NCBI GenBank assembly: GCA_028023455.1
Contig: JAQFVV010012489.1
Coordinates: 3,892,575-3,956,574 of the forward strand
DNA: 64,000 bases
Direction: 5' to 3'
DNA from: Epiperipatus broadwayi
Taxonomy: Eukaryota; Onychophora; Udeonychophora; Euonychophora; Peripatidae
Shown: piece by piece, positions 22,717 to 34,592 of the stretch
Position numbering within the stretch: position 1 is the stretch's first letter
Layout of the letters: every line of letters starts with the position of its first letter
The notes under the pieces: model-generated
What the model was told of the DNA's origin: nothing
What the model saw: the letters and a program-made list of their open reading frames with translations, nothing else
The model's database searches: none
Made by a program: the position numbers and the translations under genes

Positions 22717-23092
22717 ATTTATAGTTTCTTCCATAAGTCTTATGCAATTTTTATATTGCTAAGACAACTACTATATGGTATGGCTGAAGATCTATCAGCC
22801 CCATATAGCTATTTGAGATGGATAGCTGGGTTTGAAGACATGTAGATGTCTGAAAATTTCAGATTTTCCCCTCAATAGATAACTTTTAGTTAAATGCTGG
22901 CTTTGGGTTGGTATTTTTAGATCTAGTGTCTGAACCTACCCTGACACCTCTCTGAGAAGTGCCAAAGCACGAAAGCATGGTCAGGGGTTTGGGGAGGGGT
23001 TCCTGATGGAGATATTTTAAGTGCTGGCTCTGGCTAAGCATTTAACACAAAGCTTGTAGAGGAATTGGCAATCCTCATTATTTTATAAATAT
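22621..23092 (+). repeat. short direct repeat (loop sequence) bounding a ~400-bp segment
   Basis: AACACCAAGCTTGTAGAG and AATTGGCAATCCTCATT at 22621-22658 recur at 23046-23085 as AACACAAAGCTTGTAGAG and AATTGGCAATCCTCATT. The intervening segment has above-average GC and holds a hammerhead-like motif. It may be a terminal-repeat element or one repeat unit of an element with the hammerhead inside. Confidence 0.5.
22946..22988 (+). ncRNA. hammerhead-like motif, one core base off
   Basis: Stem I ACCTCT (22946-22951) pairs fully with AGGGGT (22983-22988, one G-U). The core is CTGAGAA (22952-22958), differing from CUGANGA at one conserved base. Stem II is a perfect GTGC / GCAC around CAAA; then GAAA (22971-22974) and GCATGGTC, where a near-palindromic CATGG would be stem III and GTC the cleavage triplet. 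Confidence 0.55.
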
Positions 23093-23875
23093 TACACCAT
23101 TCTATTATCTGGTATTGTTAAATATTCATTCTTACAATAGGTGGCTCTAGTATAGAAAGAAAAGTATATGTAATTACAGACACATTAATGCCTGATTTCA
23201 TTATTCTGTCATAACATCCATTAGTTATCTGGAAAATAAAATTAAGTTTTTCAACATATGTTTTATTCATGATTTAAAAAAAAAAACATTGTTTAGTTTA
23301 ACCTTAAAAAATTTGATTTTTTTTTTTAAAAAAATACAATTTAAAATATTTAATACAATTCCCTGTTTTTTGTTTAATACTAGGTGTTTATTTTTTTAGC
23401 TAATATAAACTTCAGCTTAGAATAACATAACACTCAAAAACTACAAGCATTCAGATTATCAAACAATCTTAATAGAAATGTGTAAGATCTTCAACATAAA
23501 AAGTTGCACAAAAGCTGTTAAAAAAATCACAATAAGCAAACAAAATCCAATTTTGAATAATGAATTACAAATTTTATTTTTATATATATTTAAAATATTT
23601 TGTTCATTTCTTTGTTGTCTTAATTTTTGTAATGTAATAATTTGAACTATTTCTATTAGCGAGTTTAGTTAATGAATATTTTAAACAAAATTAAACTTTC
23701 TAATTCTCCAAATACATTCAATTATTAGTGGTAATACAAAGGTTAATATATATGTAAAGGTTTTGATTAATAATATTCTCACTTTTTCACATGCTTCCAA
23801 ATTTACTATTGACACTAATAGTATGGAAAAAATCTTTAAATTTTTGATTGCTAAATCTAAAGTAATACTCTAACC
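23093..23875. other. AT-rich non-coding DNA
   Basis: No feature recognised; T/A homopolymer runs near 23273 and 23319. Confidence 0.45.
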
Positions 23876-23992
23876 ATCTATGCCAGTGATGGTAAATCTT
23901 TTATCCAGGTGTGTCAAACATCTTTCAAATATTGATATTGTTGATGTGCCACTTTGCATACTTGCATTCTAAATTTAATAACATAAGTATGG

Positions 23993-23996
<4 letters not shown>

Positions 23997-24024
<28 letters not shown>
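23997..24024. repeat. (TA)n microsatellite
   Basis: About 28 bp of alternating TA inside the 3' non-coding part of the hAT element. Confidence 0.85.
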
Positions 24025-24027
<3 letters not shown>

Positions 24028-24303
24028 GATATTTAATTTATATAACATTAGGCTATTTATAAAGTTCATATAACATTAGGCTATTTAGTTCATATAACAT
24101 TGATACAAATGTTATAAATTCATTTTATACAATTAATTTAATAAAGTCAAATTAAACCAACTTATATTACATTTAATGACTTTTTGTTGCTCAGTACGGT
24201 AGAAAATTGCTTTATAGAAGAGCTACAGTATATACATTTTAATTTACACAGATAATAATAAAATCATTGCTAAATTTATTTCTCCCTTTTGATTTGATAT
24301 CAT

Positions 24304-25930
24304 TTAAAGCAAAAAATATAATATCACAAGAGTATGAGAAAAGAAAATTATTAGCAAAGTTTGAACAAAGATTTTAAGAGCATTAAAGTTTTTGGGAAGG
24401 TTATGGCACATGCATAGAATTTTACAGGCTGCATTTTTGCATTTAGTATCATGCGGACATTCCCACTTAAGTTCTAATTCATTTCTAAGAACAATGAACT
24501 TTGTTTTCAAGATAGGATTATACTGGAAGTCAACTAGTTGCACTTCTACAACTTTTAAATCAATCACTCAAAGTTATCTAATATAAGATCCATAAATTCT
24601 GATTCATTGAGATACTTTATAAATTAAATTTTTTGTTCCAACATTTGGAATTGCTCAAATCTAGAAGAAAATGCTGAGGTACTGAGTTTAGGACTTCAAT
24701 AAATTGGTTGATCAGTTGTTCACTATTTTGGGGGCTGGTTTCATTAAAAGTATTTTCACTCTTGGGGAATGTTACTTTCTAATTCATGTTGAAATATTTT
24801 GAGTTTATTCTCAAAGCTCTTGCCTGTGCCAAACATAATATTAACAGATTTTCCAAAATCTTACACTTGTACATGTTCATTCAGATGGAATAAAAAATCT
24901 ATCAACTTACTAAACCAAGAATAATTATTCAACTAAGAAAAATAATGTTCCATGCCCTTATTTAAATATAATTTCATTCCATTTAAACATTCAACAAACT
25001 ATTCAAGTACTTTGTTGCAAATCAACTATCAAATGTTTTGATCATTAATAGTTCCATTGCACACGATTTAACTTTACTCAAAATTGAATTTAATTCTCAT
25101 TTATTTAAAGTACTGGAAAAATAAAATTAGTTATTTTTGTCACAATTTTTATCACACCATCCAAATCATTTAAGTCTGATTTCAGACACTCTATATACTG
25201 ATGTATAATACAATGAAAATAAATCATAGGATGATTAACAAATTCTGTAAATTGTTTGATAAAACTAACATTATGACAAACCATGTTATTGTAAATCAAC
25301 ATGTTAAGTAAATCTATATGTTTTTTCATGGAACACTTAAGAAATACATTGACATATGTGTTTACTTCTTGTGTTTGAAGTAAATTTTCTAACTTTATTA
25401 ATTACTCATGCATAGAATCATTGTAAGTATATCTTGTAATAATAATCAATTGAACTGTTATGTAATATCTGTGGTTTTGTCATGACAAAAAAAAACAAAG
25501 GTATGATTGCAAATCTCATTGTATTTTCTTTTTTATACTAGCACTCATTTATATCTTTAATACTATTCATACTTAATGATAACTTTTTTATACACTTTAT
25601 TATAACTTTCTTATTATGAAAGTCATGGTGCACACTTTACACAAGATTCTTTAATATAATCACCATCACTAAGTGATTTCCCATGTTCAACAATTGTATA
25701 TAAAATACTGTAACTTGCAGCTATTAAATTTCAATGTTCTAAACAAATTTAATTAAAGAACCTGTTTGTAATGTTGTCCCAGTTTTAGATATTGCAATAT
25801 GTATTCTTTGCATTCTTCAAATGTTTTTTCTATGAACCAAATTTTACTCACAGATAGATCACAAAATTTACAGAGAACTTTATCACTTCTGTCAATAACC
25901 CATATTGTTCAGTCCAGGCATTGTAGAAAT
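24304..25930 (-). pseudogene. hAT transposase remnant (dimerisation-domain end)
   Basis: Minus-strand pieces in family order. At 25105-25329 YFHCIIHQ and later VIKIVTKITNFI match the conserved core of the hAT transposases related to ZBED5/GTF2IRD2-type genes. Near 24790-24830 there is FENKLKIFQHELESN. At 24304-24567 VQLVDFQYNPILKTKF and KNFNALKIFVQTL correspond to the C-terminal dimerisation (hATC) domain. The enzyme would cut and paste the element by a DDE mechanism. Stops and frameshifts separate the pieces, and an N-terminal BED zinc finger was not located. It is dead. Confidence 0.7.
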
Positions 25931-26477
25931 TTCTTCCATTTCCTTTCTGTGATTATTTTTGTTCTTTATTAGTGTTAGTTGTCTTTGTAAAATGGTTCAT
26001 AAATTATAAAAGTGTGCAATTATATATAGAAGTAATTAATCAGTAATAATTAACAAGAACTAATGACAATATTTAAAATAAATTGTACATCATCAATTCA
26101 AATTACTGAAGTGGCAGTCCATGCAAGACTGACACTAGCTCTTTCAGCAGTGCTACCAGTGTTGCCAGATTTACTACCAGTATATTTATAGAAACCTTAT
26201 TATGTTTTGCCCTCTACCATGTTATCTAGTAAGTTTGGTTGTGACATCATTATAAGGTTATTTTATTTGCATTATTTATTAAAATTTACTGAATTTATTG
26301 CTATTATAAAAATGTGTTCATTAATTACTCATATAAATTCAATACTTAATGCTCCAAATTATATTTTCTGTTAAAGTGTTTTTAAATATGTTTAGAAGTG
26401 TATTCAGATGGAGAGACTTATAGTGCATGCAGAAATGAATTTCACACAAAAGTGAAATGAAAACTTTAAGTTTATAA

Positions 26478-26883
26478 TATATAAAGTATATGTGGGGTTC
26501 AAACTCAGACTTTCACATAACCCACTATTCTCAGTACCATCTCATATTGCTGACCACCACCTCAAACACATGTTGAAAAGATAAATAATCACCAATATAC
26601 ATTCTTCATGCTAAATTGGCAATCATCAGTTGGTCTAGATTACTATCCTCACACACATTTATAATCAGTGCTCAGCTTTATATTAAGATAGCCAATCTTC
26701 ATATTTAATGGACAGGCTTCAAACTATTCTAAGTCACAACTTTTCAGCCTTCCATTTCATTGAAAATCTGATGTTGGAACATTCAATGCTCTTGTTAGTG
26801 CCAAGGTTGTCATCCTACCATGTTGACATATTAGTCATTCTGACCCCTCATGTACATGAGAATAATCCATTTATACATACATA
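26478..26883 (-). repeat. hammerhead/box-B repeat family, copy 3
   Basis: Reverse complement of the next copy; the two form a ~400-bp-arm palindrome centred near 26883. On the minus strand it reads GGGGTCAGAATGACTAA, TTGGCACTAACAAG, the ATGAAATGGAAGGCTGAA block, the hammerhead (26591-26634) and AAAGTCTGAGTTTGAACC (box B) at its end near 26490. Confidence 0.75.
26591..26634 (-). ncRNA. hammerhead-like motif, decayed
   Basis: Minus strand: ACCAA, perfect CTGATGA, a weakened stem II (TTGCC / AGCAT), GAAG instead of GAAA, then AATGTATA and TTGGT. Stem I still pairs completely. Confidence 0.6.
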
Positions 26884-27289
26884 GGCGAGGGATAGGATCA
26901 CAACCTTGGCACTAACAAGGGCTTTGAATGTTCCATCATCAGATTTTTAATGAAATGGAAGGTTGAAGAGTTGTGAATTAGAAAAGTTTGAAGTCTGTCC
27001 ATTACAGTATGTAGATTGGCTATCTTAATATAAAGCTGAGCACTGATTATATATATGTGTGAGAATAGTAATCTAGACCAACTGATGATTGCTGGTTTAG
27101 CATGAAATACATATATTGGTGAATATTTATCTTTTCAACATGTGTGTGATTGGGTGGGTTAGTAATATGAGATGGCACTGAGAGTAGTGGGTCGTGTGAA
27201 AGTCTGAGTTCGAACCTGCATATATTACATATATAAATGCAAGTTTAAGCCTGTACAATGTATTAATTTATATAAATAGTGTGTAAAAG
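26884..27289 (+). repeat. hammerhead/box-B repeat family, copy 4 (best ribozyme)
   Basis: Begins inside the unit at a GGATAGGATCACAACCTTGG block (about 60 bp truncated) and continues through the ribozyme, the GGGTGGGTTAGTAATATGAG tRNA-like stretch and GTCTGAGTTCGAACC (box B, GGTTCGANNC-like) to a small hairpin (AAGTTTAAGCCTG) and an AT-rich tail. Copy 5 follows directly in tandem. Confidence 0.8.
27077..27120 (+). ncRNA. type I hammerhead ribozyme motif, all core bases present
   Basis: Stem I ACCAA (27077-27081) pairs perfectly with TTGGT (27116-27120). Core CTGATGA is at 27082-27088. Stem II is TGCT / AGCA (27090-27093 with 27099-27102), closed by a T-T mismatch. GAAA is at 27104-27107. Stem III is ATA / TAT (27107-27109 with 27112-27114) with a 2-nt loop, so the strand through ATACATAT is nearly self-complementary, as in dimer-type minimal hammerheads. 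Cleavage would follow A27115 (an NUH triplet AUA). Confidence 0.75.
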
Positions 27290-27780
27290 GTCTGCCCAAC
27301 CCTTGCATATGTACATATAAATGGATTATTATCCAGTATATGAGGGGTCAGAATGACTAATATGTCAACATGGATAGGATGGCAACCTTGGCACTAACAA
27401 GGGCTAGAATGTTCCATCATCAGATTTTCAATGAAATGGAAGGCTGAAGAGTTGTGAATTGGAATAGTTTGAAGCCTGTCCATTAATGTATGAAGATTGG
27501 CTATCTTAATATAAAGCTAAGCATTGATTATATATGTGTGTGAGGATAGTAATCTAGACAACTGATGATTGCTGGTTTAGGATGAAATACATATATTGGT
27601 GATTATTTATCTTTTCAACATGTGTGTGATCAGGTGGGTCAGCACTTTAAGATGGCACTGAGAGTAGTGGGTTGTGTGAAAGTCTGAGTTTGAACCCTGC
27701 ATATATTACATATATAAATGCAGGTTTAAGCCTGTACAATGTATTAATATATAAAGTATGTATTTATAAGCCTGTATCAT
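27290..27780 (+). repeat. hammerhead/box-B repeat family, copy 5 (most complete unit)
   Basis: Starts GGTCTGCCCAACCCTTGCAT and runs 480 bp in phase with copy 4 (ribozyme to ribozyme distance 480 bp). It includes AATGGATTATTATCC, TATATGAGGGGTCAGAATG, the ribozyme, box-B-like AGTTTGAACCC and the CAGGTTTAAGCCTG hairpin. The full unit therefore has a non-coding body with the hammerhead near its middle. Confidence 0.75.
27558..27600 (+). ncRNA. hammerhead-like motif, weakened stems
   Basis: The core CTGATGA (27562-27568) and GAAA are intact, but one C is missing from stem I (ACAA versus TTGGT) and stem II reads TGCT / AGGA. Probably poorly active. Confidence 0.6.
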
Positions 27781-28135
27781 ATAATATTACTAATATTTTT
27801 ATAAGTTTGTATCATATCATGTGACTATGTCAAAATTATAATATTTAAAAAAGAAAATGTAAACTTAAATTGCTGATTATTTATAGCCAGTTATAAAATA
27901 AAATGAAAATAACCTTATTTACAATATAAAATATAAATAGACTAACTATAAAATGTAAGCAAATCTCTCAGTGAACTGAAACCTTCCTTCTCCTTAACTG
28001 AAAGTGCTTTCATATGATTATAACAGTTTTTTCATCATAATACTAACATTTTTCAATATAAGGTATGCTACCGGAAATCCTCAAATGTATCAGGTTTAAT
28101 ATGCAAATTATAAGTTCATCACCACTGAACTAGAC

Positions 28136-31100
28136 TATTCTAAGTTTAGCCTTACAGAGAAAACTAGTTCATCATCTTAAATTCAGTATTACATAAATTT
28201 AAAGGTCACTAATTCCATTTCTATGCTATTATTGCCACTGGTCAATATGTGAAGCACAATGATCAGAGTAGAATAATACCATTCAAAATATTGTGTTGTA
28301 TTTTAAGTTATATGTTATTATTAGCAGTTGAGCGTATTTGAAAAAATATTTGAAGTTTTAAAAAAATATTTACCATTAAATTTAATAACAGAAATAGCTC
28401 TTAAAAATCATATAATTTAAAAAATTAAAAACAAAATGTAATCCATATTCTTTCACATCAACAGATTATGTATGCATAATATTCTTGGTGTGACCCTGAG
28501 CTTCTATTTCAGCGTCATAACTGCTTCATACATAGAAAACACTATCTGGAAAACTAAATAGGATTGTGATTAATTAACAGTTGGCTACAAAGAAGTGAAA
28601 AGTTATACAGAAAGTTATTTTTTATTAATAGAAAACTGAAATTAATCACCAGGAAAAAAAGAATTACTGAAGAATGTTGTAATTTGGATTGTGCTTTATA
28701 CAAAATTATGCAAAAAAGTGAAGCTTGTCTCAATCTTATTAAAAGTTATATGGCTTAGCACTTTCAGAGACCTTGTGTCTCCATAATCATAGCCTACTTT
28801 CAGCTGAAGTTTAGCGCAATCTAAATTACTTACTAATCAAAGGTGAAGTAAAAAAACTAGTATTTTATTTCAATGAAGAATGTTGTGAAAATTGAATTGA
28901 TTGCTATAAGCGATCTCATCCAAAGAAATTGTGTATTGAATATATGTAAATGATATTGATAAAACAAAAAAGAAGTTATAGATTTTTTTAAAAGTATCAT
29001 TTAAATATATTAATCTATAACTTTTTTAATGTAAAGCAAAATCGGAAAGCTGATCAACATTTAATTTTGAATGATAATGCATCAATAGGTAATATGACAA
29101 TTGATAATTACAATAATTTTAAGCCATTTGAGATATCATATTAAATGTAATTTCATTATAACATAAAATTAATTTTCTAAATAGAAAGATACTTTGTTCT
29201 ATTGGTGAATTATTAATCCCATCAATAAATCACTAGACTTGCTATTCTAAGTAATCAAAAATAATATAAAAATAATCAAATGCTTTATTGCTCAGAAGAT
29301 TAAAAGAATCATATAAGCTATTGATCTTAGATTAAAAATATTTTTGTGTTTTCAATTTTATTCTCATAGTTTTGTAGTAAAGTAGAGTTAAAAGGTGGCT
29401 GCTGGAGGGTTGCATTAGATCCTAAAATCTAGGTGCAGTGCTCTCAGATCCAAGGCTCCTCACTTATGATGGTCACAATCCAGAAACTAGTTTGGGGATA
29501 TTGGATGAGTATGCACTAGATAGGGATTTTATGCACAAGCCTTCTGGTATCTATTGATTACTCTGGTTAGCATAGGATGGCACTAATGTATGGAGAGTTT
29601 TGTCTTTGTTTACAAAGGTTAAAAGAAATTTAAACACCAAAAGCAACAGAGACCATCTGCAATTTAAGAACATTCATTTTTATAACCTGTTGCTCTAATC
29701 CTTCATTAAACCAATATCCTGAGGCAGTCTGACTGATATAATTTTAGTAAAATTATATTCTACAAAACTTGGAAATATTTTCTTATTTACAGAATTCTAT
29801 TAAGAGTTATATTAAAATATTTTTTTAATATAGTACTTTTTTCTTATTTTGTTTTCAAAAAATCTTGAATTAAGTTCTTTTATACTAAGGAAAAAACATA
29901 TAAGATTCCTTTATGACATTTTAAAGATTGAATTTTATTTTTATTTGATTATATGTACTTTAGAAATTTTTACTTTTTTATATATATTATTATTTAATTT
30001 AAATGACTTTTATTAGTTTTGGTAGTATTTTGAATATAAATAAATATAATACCATATTTTATAAATGTACTTTTTATTGCATTTAAGTTTATTTTATTTA
30101 ATAAACTGAGTTTGTTTTAGCATAATTTTTTTTTAAATAAATAAACATTTAATATTTTTACAAATTTTTAACTTATTTTTTATTACAAACTTAATTTGTT
30201 TTATATAAACAAAACATTTTTAATTAATAAAATTCAAACAAAATAAAAATAATGTTATTAGCATTGTAAAATACAGTAATCATATAAAAAAGTGTTTTTA
30301 TTAGGTTCCTTATAAAAATTGTACAAAACAATTACTATTATTTTTTTTTAAAAAAAAAAAAAACTTAAAAAAAAAAACTATTACTATTTTATAATTTTAT
30401 ATGTAATTTTCTAAAAATAATTGTTTATAATAAAACATTAAAATAAAATAATAGACAATAATTATTATTCCAAGTGCTAATTTGGTCAAGAGATAGCTAT
30501 GGCCTTAGTAATTATTTACTCAGGAGTCAAAATATATATATTTAATAAAATATGAAAACTAAATAATGTGAAAAATAAAATTATACTACAAGAAATGTGA
30601 TGATCATTATTGTATATGGGAAAATACTATATGCAAATTTAAAACATTTGGAAGATTGTAATTTTTGAATGGAATAAAATTTTTAAATAGTTTTTAATTA
30701 TAATAATTGAAATGAACATCAGGTAACTTGATTGATATAGGTGCTAAAATATTAAAAAAAAATAGATGAGAAATATTTTAATATGTCTATCCCAAAAACA
30801 GGGTGAATAATTTAATAAAATATTAGATGTGCAATGACTCAGAAATTTGAATAGAAGGAGTAATAAGCAAAAACGGAAATGTTATGGCCATTTTGTAAAA
30901 AGAGGAAATAAGTATTGAATCTGTAAATATTTATGATAACAGTTCAGAATAATGATTTATTGTTAAATTAAAGCAAAAATTTTAGAGTCAATGGAATGTA
31001 CAACAAAGTGGCAAACAAGTTAAATTGGCAAATCTATCAGTGTGGGATAGAAAATATTAAACACTGGTTATTATTAGAATATATCAATTTTAGCAAAAAT

Positions 31101-34100
31101 GAAGATGAAATAAAATAATCATTTTATAGTTAATATAAAACAAAAATACTTCTAAAAATATGAAAGGGAGCAAAATAAAAAAAATCAATAGTAGATGACT
31201 AAACAGATTAGATGTGATTTCTTGCTTGAAATAGAATTGATCAGGTTGGAACTATCCTATAATGTTTTGTCATTGGGATAATTTACTTTAATAGATAATT
31301 AGTGGTGAAAAGAATATCAGCTATGAAATGATCTCAATCATTACAATAATGGAATCATATATATTCAGTTTAAAAAACCAAACAAAAAATATTTATTGTG
31401 AAGAAATGCTGTTATGTTTAACAGAAATTGATAATAAATTTATGGTACTTAATAAAAACAAAAAGATAAAATAAATATTACAATTAGAATACTAAGAGTA
31501 TTTGCAGTAAAATTTAAAAAAAGTAATATCAATCATGCTAGCATATTATATACCTTAAAGATAGAACTTATAATATAAATAATAATTCAGTGATAAAACT
31601 AAAATGAAGTTATATTTCTATATTCAATAAAAAAAATTTAAATTTAACCTAGTAGAATAATAATATTACATATTATTTTTATTTATTCAATTAGATTTGT
31701 AAATCATTTTCAATCACTACAAAAGTATCCCATGTTTTTTTTTTATCTTATATTAATTTTTATCAGTGAAAAAATACTTATGTTGTCTATTAAAACATAA
31801 CTAGTATTACTATAACTATGTTTATTAATACCATATGGTATTAGAAAATTGATAATAGAAAGCCTAAGAAAGTTTCAATACTATGTTTTCAAAATAAATA
31901 ATTGCCTGGATTTAGCAATTATAGAGCATTAAAATGCTAAGTTTACCCTTATCTGCTTCAATTAAATCTAGACACTATGTGTAAATCAAAAATGAAAACC
32001 ATCTACAAACAATTAATCCAACACACTTGATGTTATTGAACTTCAAGGACTCATTATCTTTCTATCAATGTGCTTGTTTACATTGGTTCTGACTGAATGC
32101 ATATTAAATTTGACATAATTTTGTTTAAACATCTATAAAAGCAGAGTCTTCACTGAAGGTATTTCAAATAATATAGCATTCAGCTATAACCTATTTTAAA
32201 TTTAGGGCCTGAAAAGTTCCTACTATAATCTGAATCTATTCTACTATTTTCATATCTGTTTATACTTTTTATACGTATAGGAATTTTCAAATGTTATAAC
32301 AGTCTTTCTAGATATGCAAAGAAGAATTTATTAGATTTTCAACTATTGAACAATAGCATATTTTATGACCCAATCAGAGAGATCCATTCCAATAAAGCAG
32401 AAGACTCACATATATGGCATCTACATTCCATTTGAACAATCTTTTGTGATTTCTTTTTGAACTACTTATATTAGTTCATTGTTTCATAGCTAATATAAAC
32501 CAAGTGTTATCACTTTTCGAATTCATTTCAAGCCTCTTAATTCCTTTATTGAGGTCATTGTGATATCTATTAGTTTTCCTACATATGTATTTTCTTTTCA
32601 TCCTTTATTATTTTCAGTATACATCTCCCCAAACTTCTCTTAGCAATATGGATTTATACTTTCTTGAAAAAATGTGATACATAATATTGTGGTAATTTTT
32701 ATTATATTCGATTTATATAAAAGTATTCAATTTATATAAAATTTGATCCACTAGAAGAAAACTAAGCAGGAAACAGAGATTGTGGTAAGTTTTTATAAAC
32801 TTGGGTTGAAATAACATTTTATTTTATAAAAAAAAAAAATAAAATACGCGATTTTGTAGCAATAATATTGATCTTTTTTTAAAAAAAAAAAACCTTGGCC
32901 AATTTTGCGTTTCTTTTTTATTTGTTTAGTTTATCTTTTTTTAATAAAAAAAAATGTAATAAAAATAGAAACATTTTCGACCCAAATTTTTTATCCGTTT
33001 TCTTTTATGATTGGAGTTATTATTATTTTTTAAAGATTATATTTTCATTCCATTTATATATATATAGTTTATGTTTTGTTAAGAGGTTTTTATTTAAAAA
33101 AAAAGACTTTTTTTTTTTACATTTTTTTTTTTTTTTTTTTACAAATAAAAATGATCATTATAATAAAAAAAAATAATAATAGTAATAAAACTATTTAAGA
33201 TTAATAGAAATAATATGTTCATATAGATTGTGTTAACTAAACAAATAAATAAAGTTAATCAGCAATAGTAATTATAAGAAAATATATATATTGTATTTTG
33301 TAATTAAAAAGTTATCCGCAACTAAAAAATGAAATAAAATAGAAATGAAAATAATAGTATAAATAAATAATAAAAAAATAGACTCAATAGATTTTTTTTA
33401 ATTAACGAAACATTATGCATTGTTTTAATACAAAAAAAATATTTTAATATTCTTAATTTATTATGTTATGTATGACTATATACTAACATTAATATATCCA
33501 CAATATATAAAATTTGTATTAATATATATGAAATGTATTTTGATAATATTAATTATTCTGTTGAGGCAATATACGAATACTATTGTATATATAACTATAT
33601 ATAATGCTAAATTATATGCACAATATATTGTGCCCTTTTGTATGGGTCACCATTTAATTTTGTGCTAATCTATGAAAAATTTTAAATTTAAGATATATTT
33701 GAATATGTGATGTTAATTTTGCTTATGGTAATATTTCAAAAGGTTTAATTAAAGCAATCTATGAGTATTTGATATGTGAAATTGTGCTGATATTGAGAGA
33801 GACATTTTAAATGATGATGATTATAATATATAGTTGGGAAAAATAGCCATAATCAATACTGCATTAATATATTTAATAAATAGGTATTTAAAGCTAAAGG
33901 TGTTTAAAAGACAAGTTAAAATTAAATGCATATATTTATTGTTGATAAAATAATATTATAAGAGAATATAAATATTTTAATTATTATAAGTACTTAAATA
34001 GAAGACTAATATTTGATTTTAATAATATTGGATAATTATTTTAAAATCTATTATAATATCTTATTTATTTAAAAAATATTTATTTTAAAAAAATGCAATT

Positions 34101-34500
34101 GTTAGTTTATTTTTAGACGATGACAAGCGTTTCTTGTGTTGTAAAGAACAGATGTTTGTTAAATGTACACACACATGCTTGAAAGTTGTTTAGTAAAGTT
34201 GCAGAACTATTTTAAAAATCATGTTATAAAATTTATAAATAATATGTGAACTATCGCGAGATAAAATAAAGATAAATCAATGTAGAATATTAAATCTGAT
34301 TTTAAAAAAATATTGCTTTAAAAATATAACGTATAAAAAGACTTAGTGTATTTTAAATAATTTTATAAAAGTTAAAATTAAAATCAAGTAGGTAAAAATA
34401 TTTTTAAAAATATTTTATGGATTTAAATAAATGATAAAGATTATTTTAAAATGCAATAATGTAATAAATATTAAATATTAAATAAGTCATTATTTATTTT
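28136..34500. other. long AT-rich non-coding region
   Basis: No gene recognised. A slightly GC-richer stretch at 29390-29600 (GGTGGCTGCTGGAGGGTTGC and following) is unidentified. T/A hairpin-like runs occur at 30340-30376 and 32873-32892. Short frames at 32895-33176 and 33468-33668 are low-complexity Phe, Ile, Tyr and Lys readings. G exceeds C over much of 30.5-31.5 kb and again after about 33 kb. Confidence 0.45.
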
Positions 34501-34558
34501 TAATTTTGTGTTGTTGGTAAATATGTAAATAAGCCAGCAAAGTTGATTGTTTAATCTA

Positions 34559-34592
34559 CCAATCAAATGGGAAGTTTCTTCCAGTATAAAAG
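34559..34592 (+). promoter_or_regulatory. CCAAT box and TATA box
   Basis: CCAAT at 34559-34563 and TATAAAAG at 34585-34592, ~22 bp apart, in a locally less AT-biased sequence. Initiation would be expected near 34615 (TTAGGAGAGGACTTC region). TATA-like strings are common in AT-rich DNA; the pairing with CCAAT is what makes this one notable. Confidence 0.4.

Larger units (their letters stand above)
23884..28127 (-). mobile_element. decayed autonomous hAT transposon
   Basis: The left end CAGTGATGGTAAATCTTTT and the right end (reverse complement CAGTGGTGATGAACTTAT) are hAT-type inverted termini (CAGTGRTGR-AA-CTT). Flanking octamers ATCTATGC (23876-23883) and AACTAGAC (28128-28135) match at 5 of 8 positions, around the hAT target consensus. 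Transposase fragments lie on the minus strand. A (TA)n tract (23997-24024) and three later repeats (26478-27780) sit inside. Confidence 0.7.
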
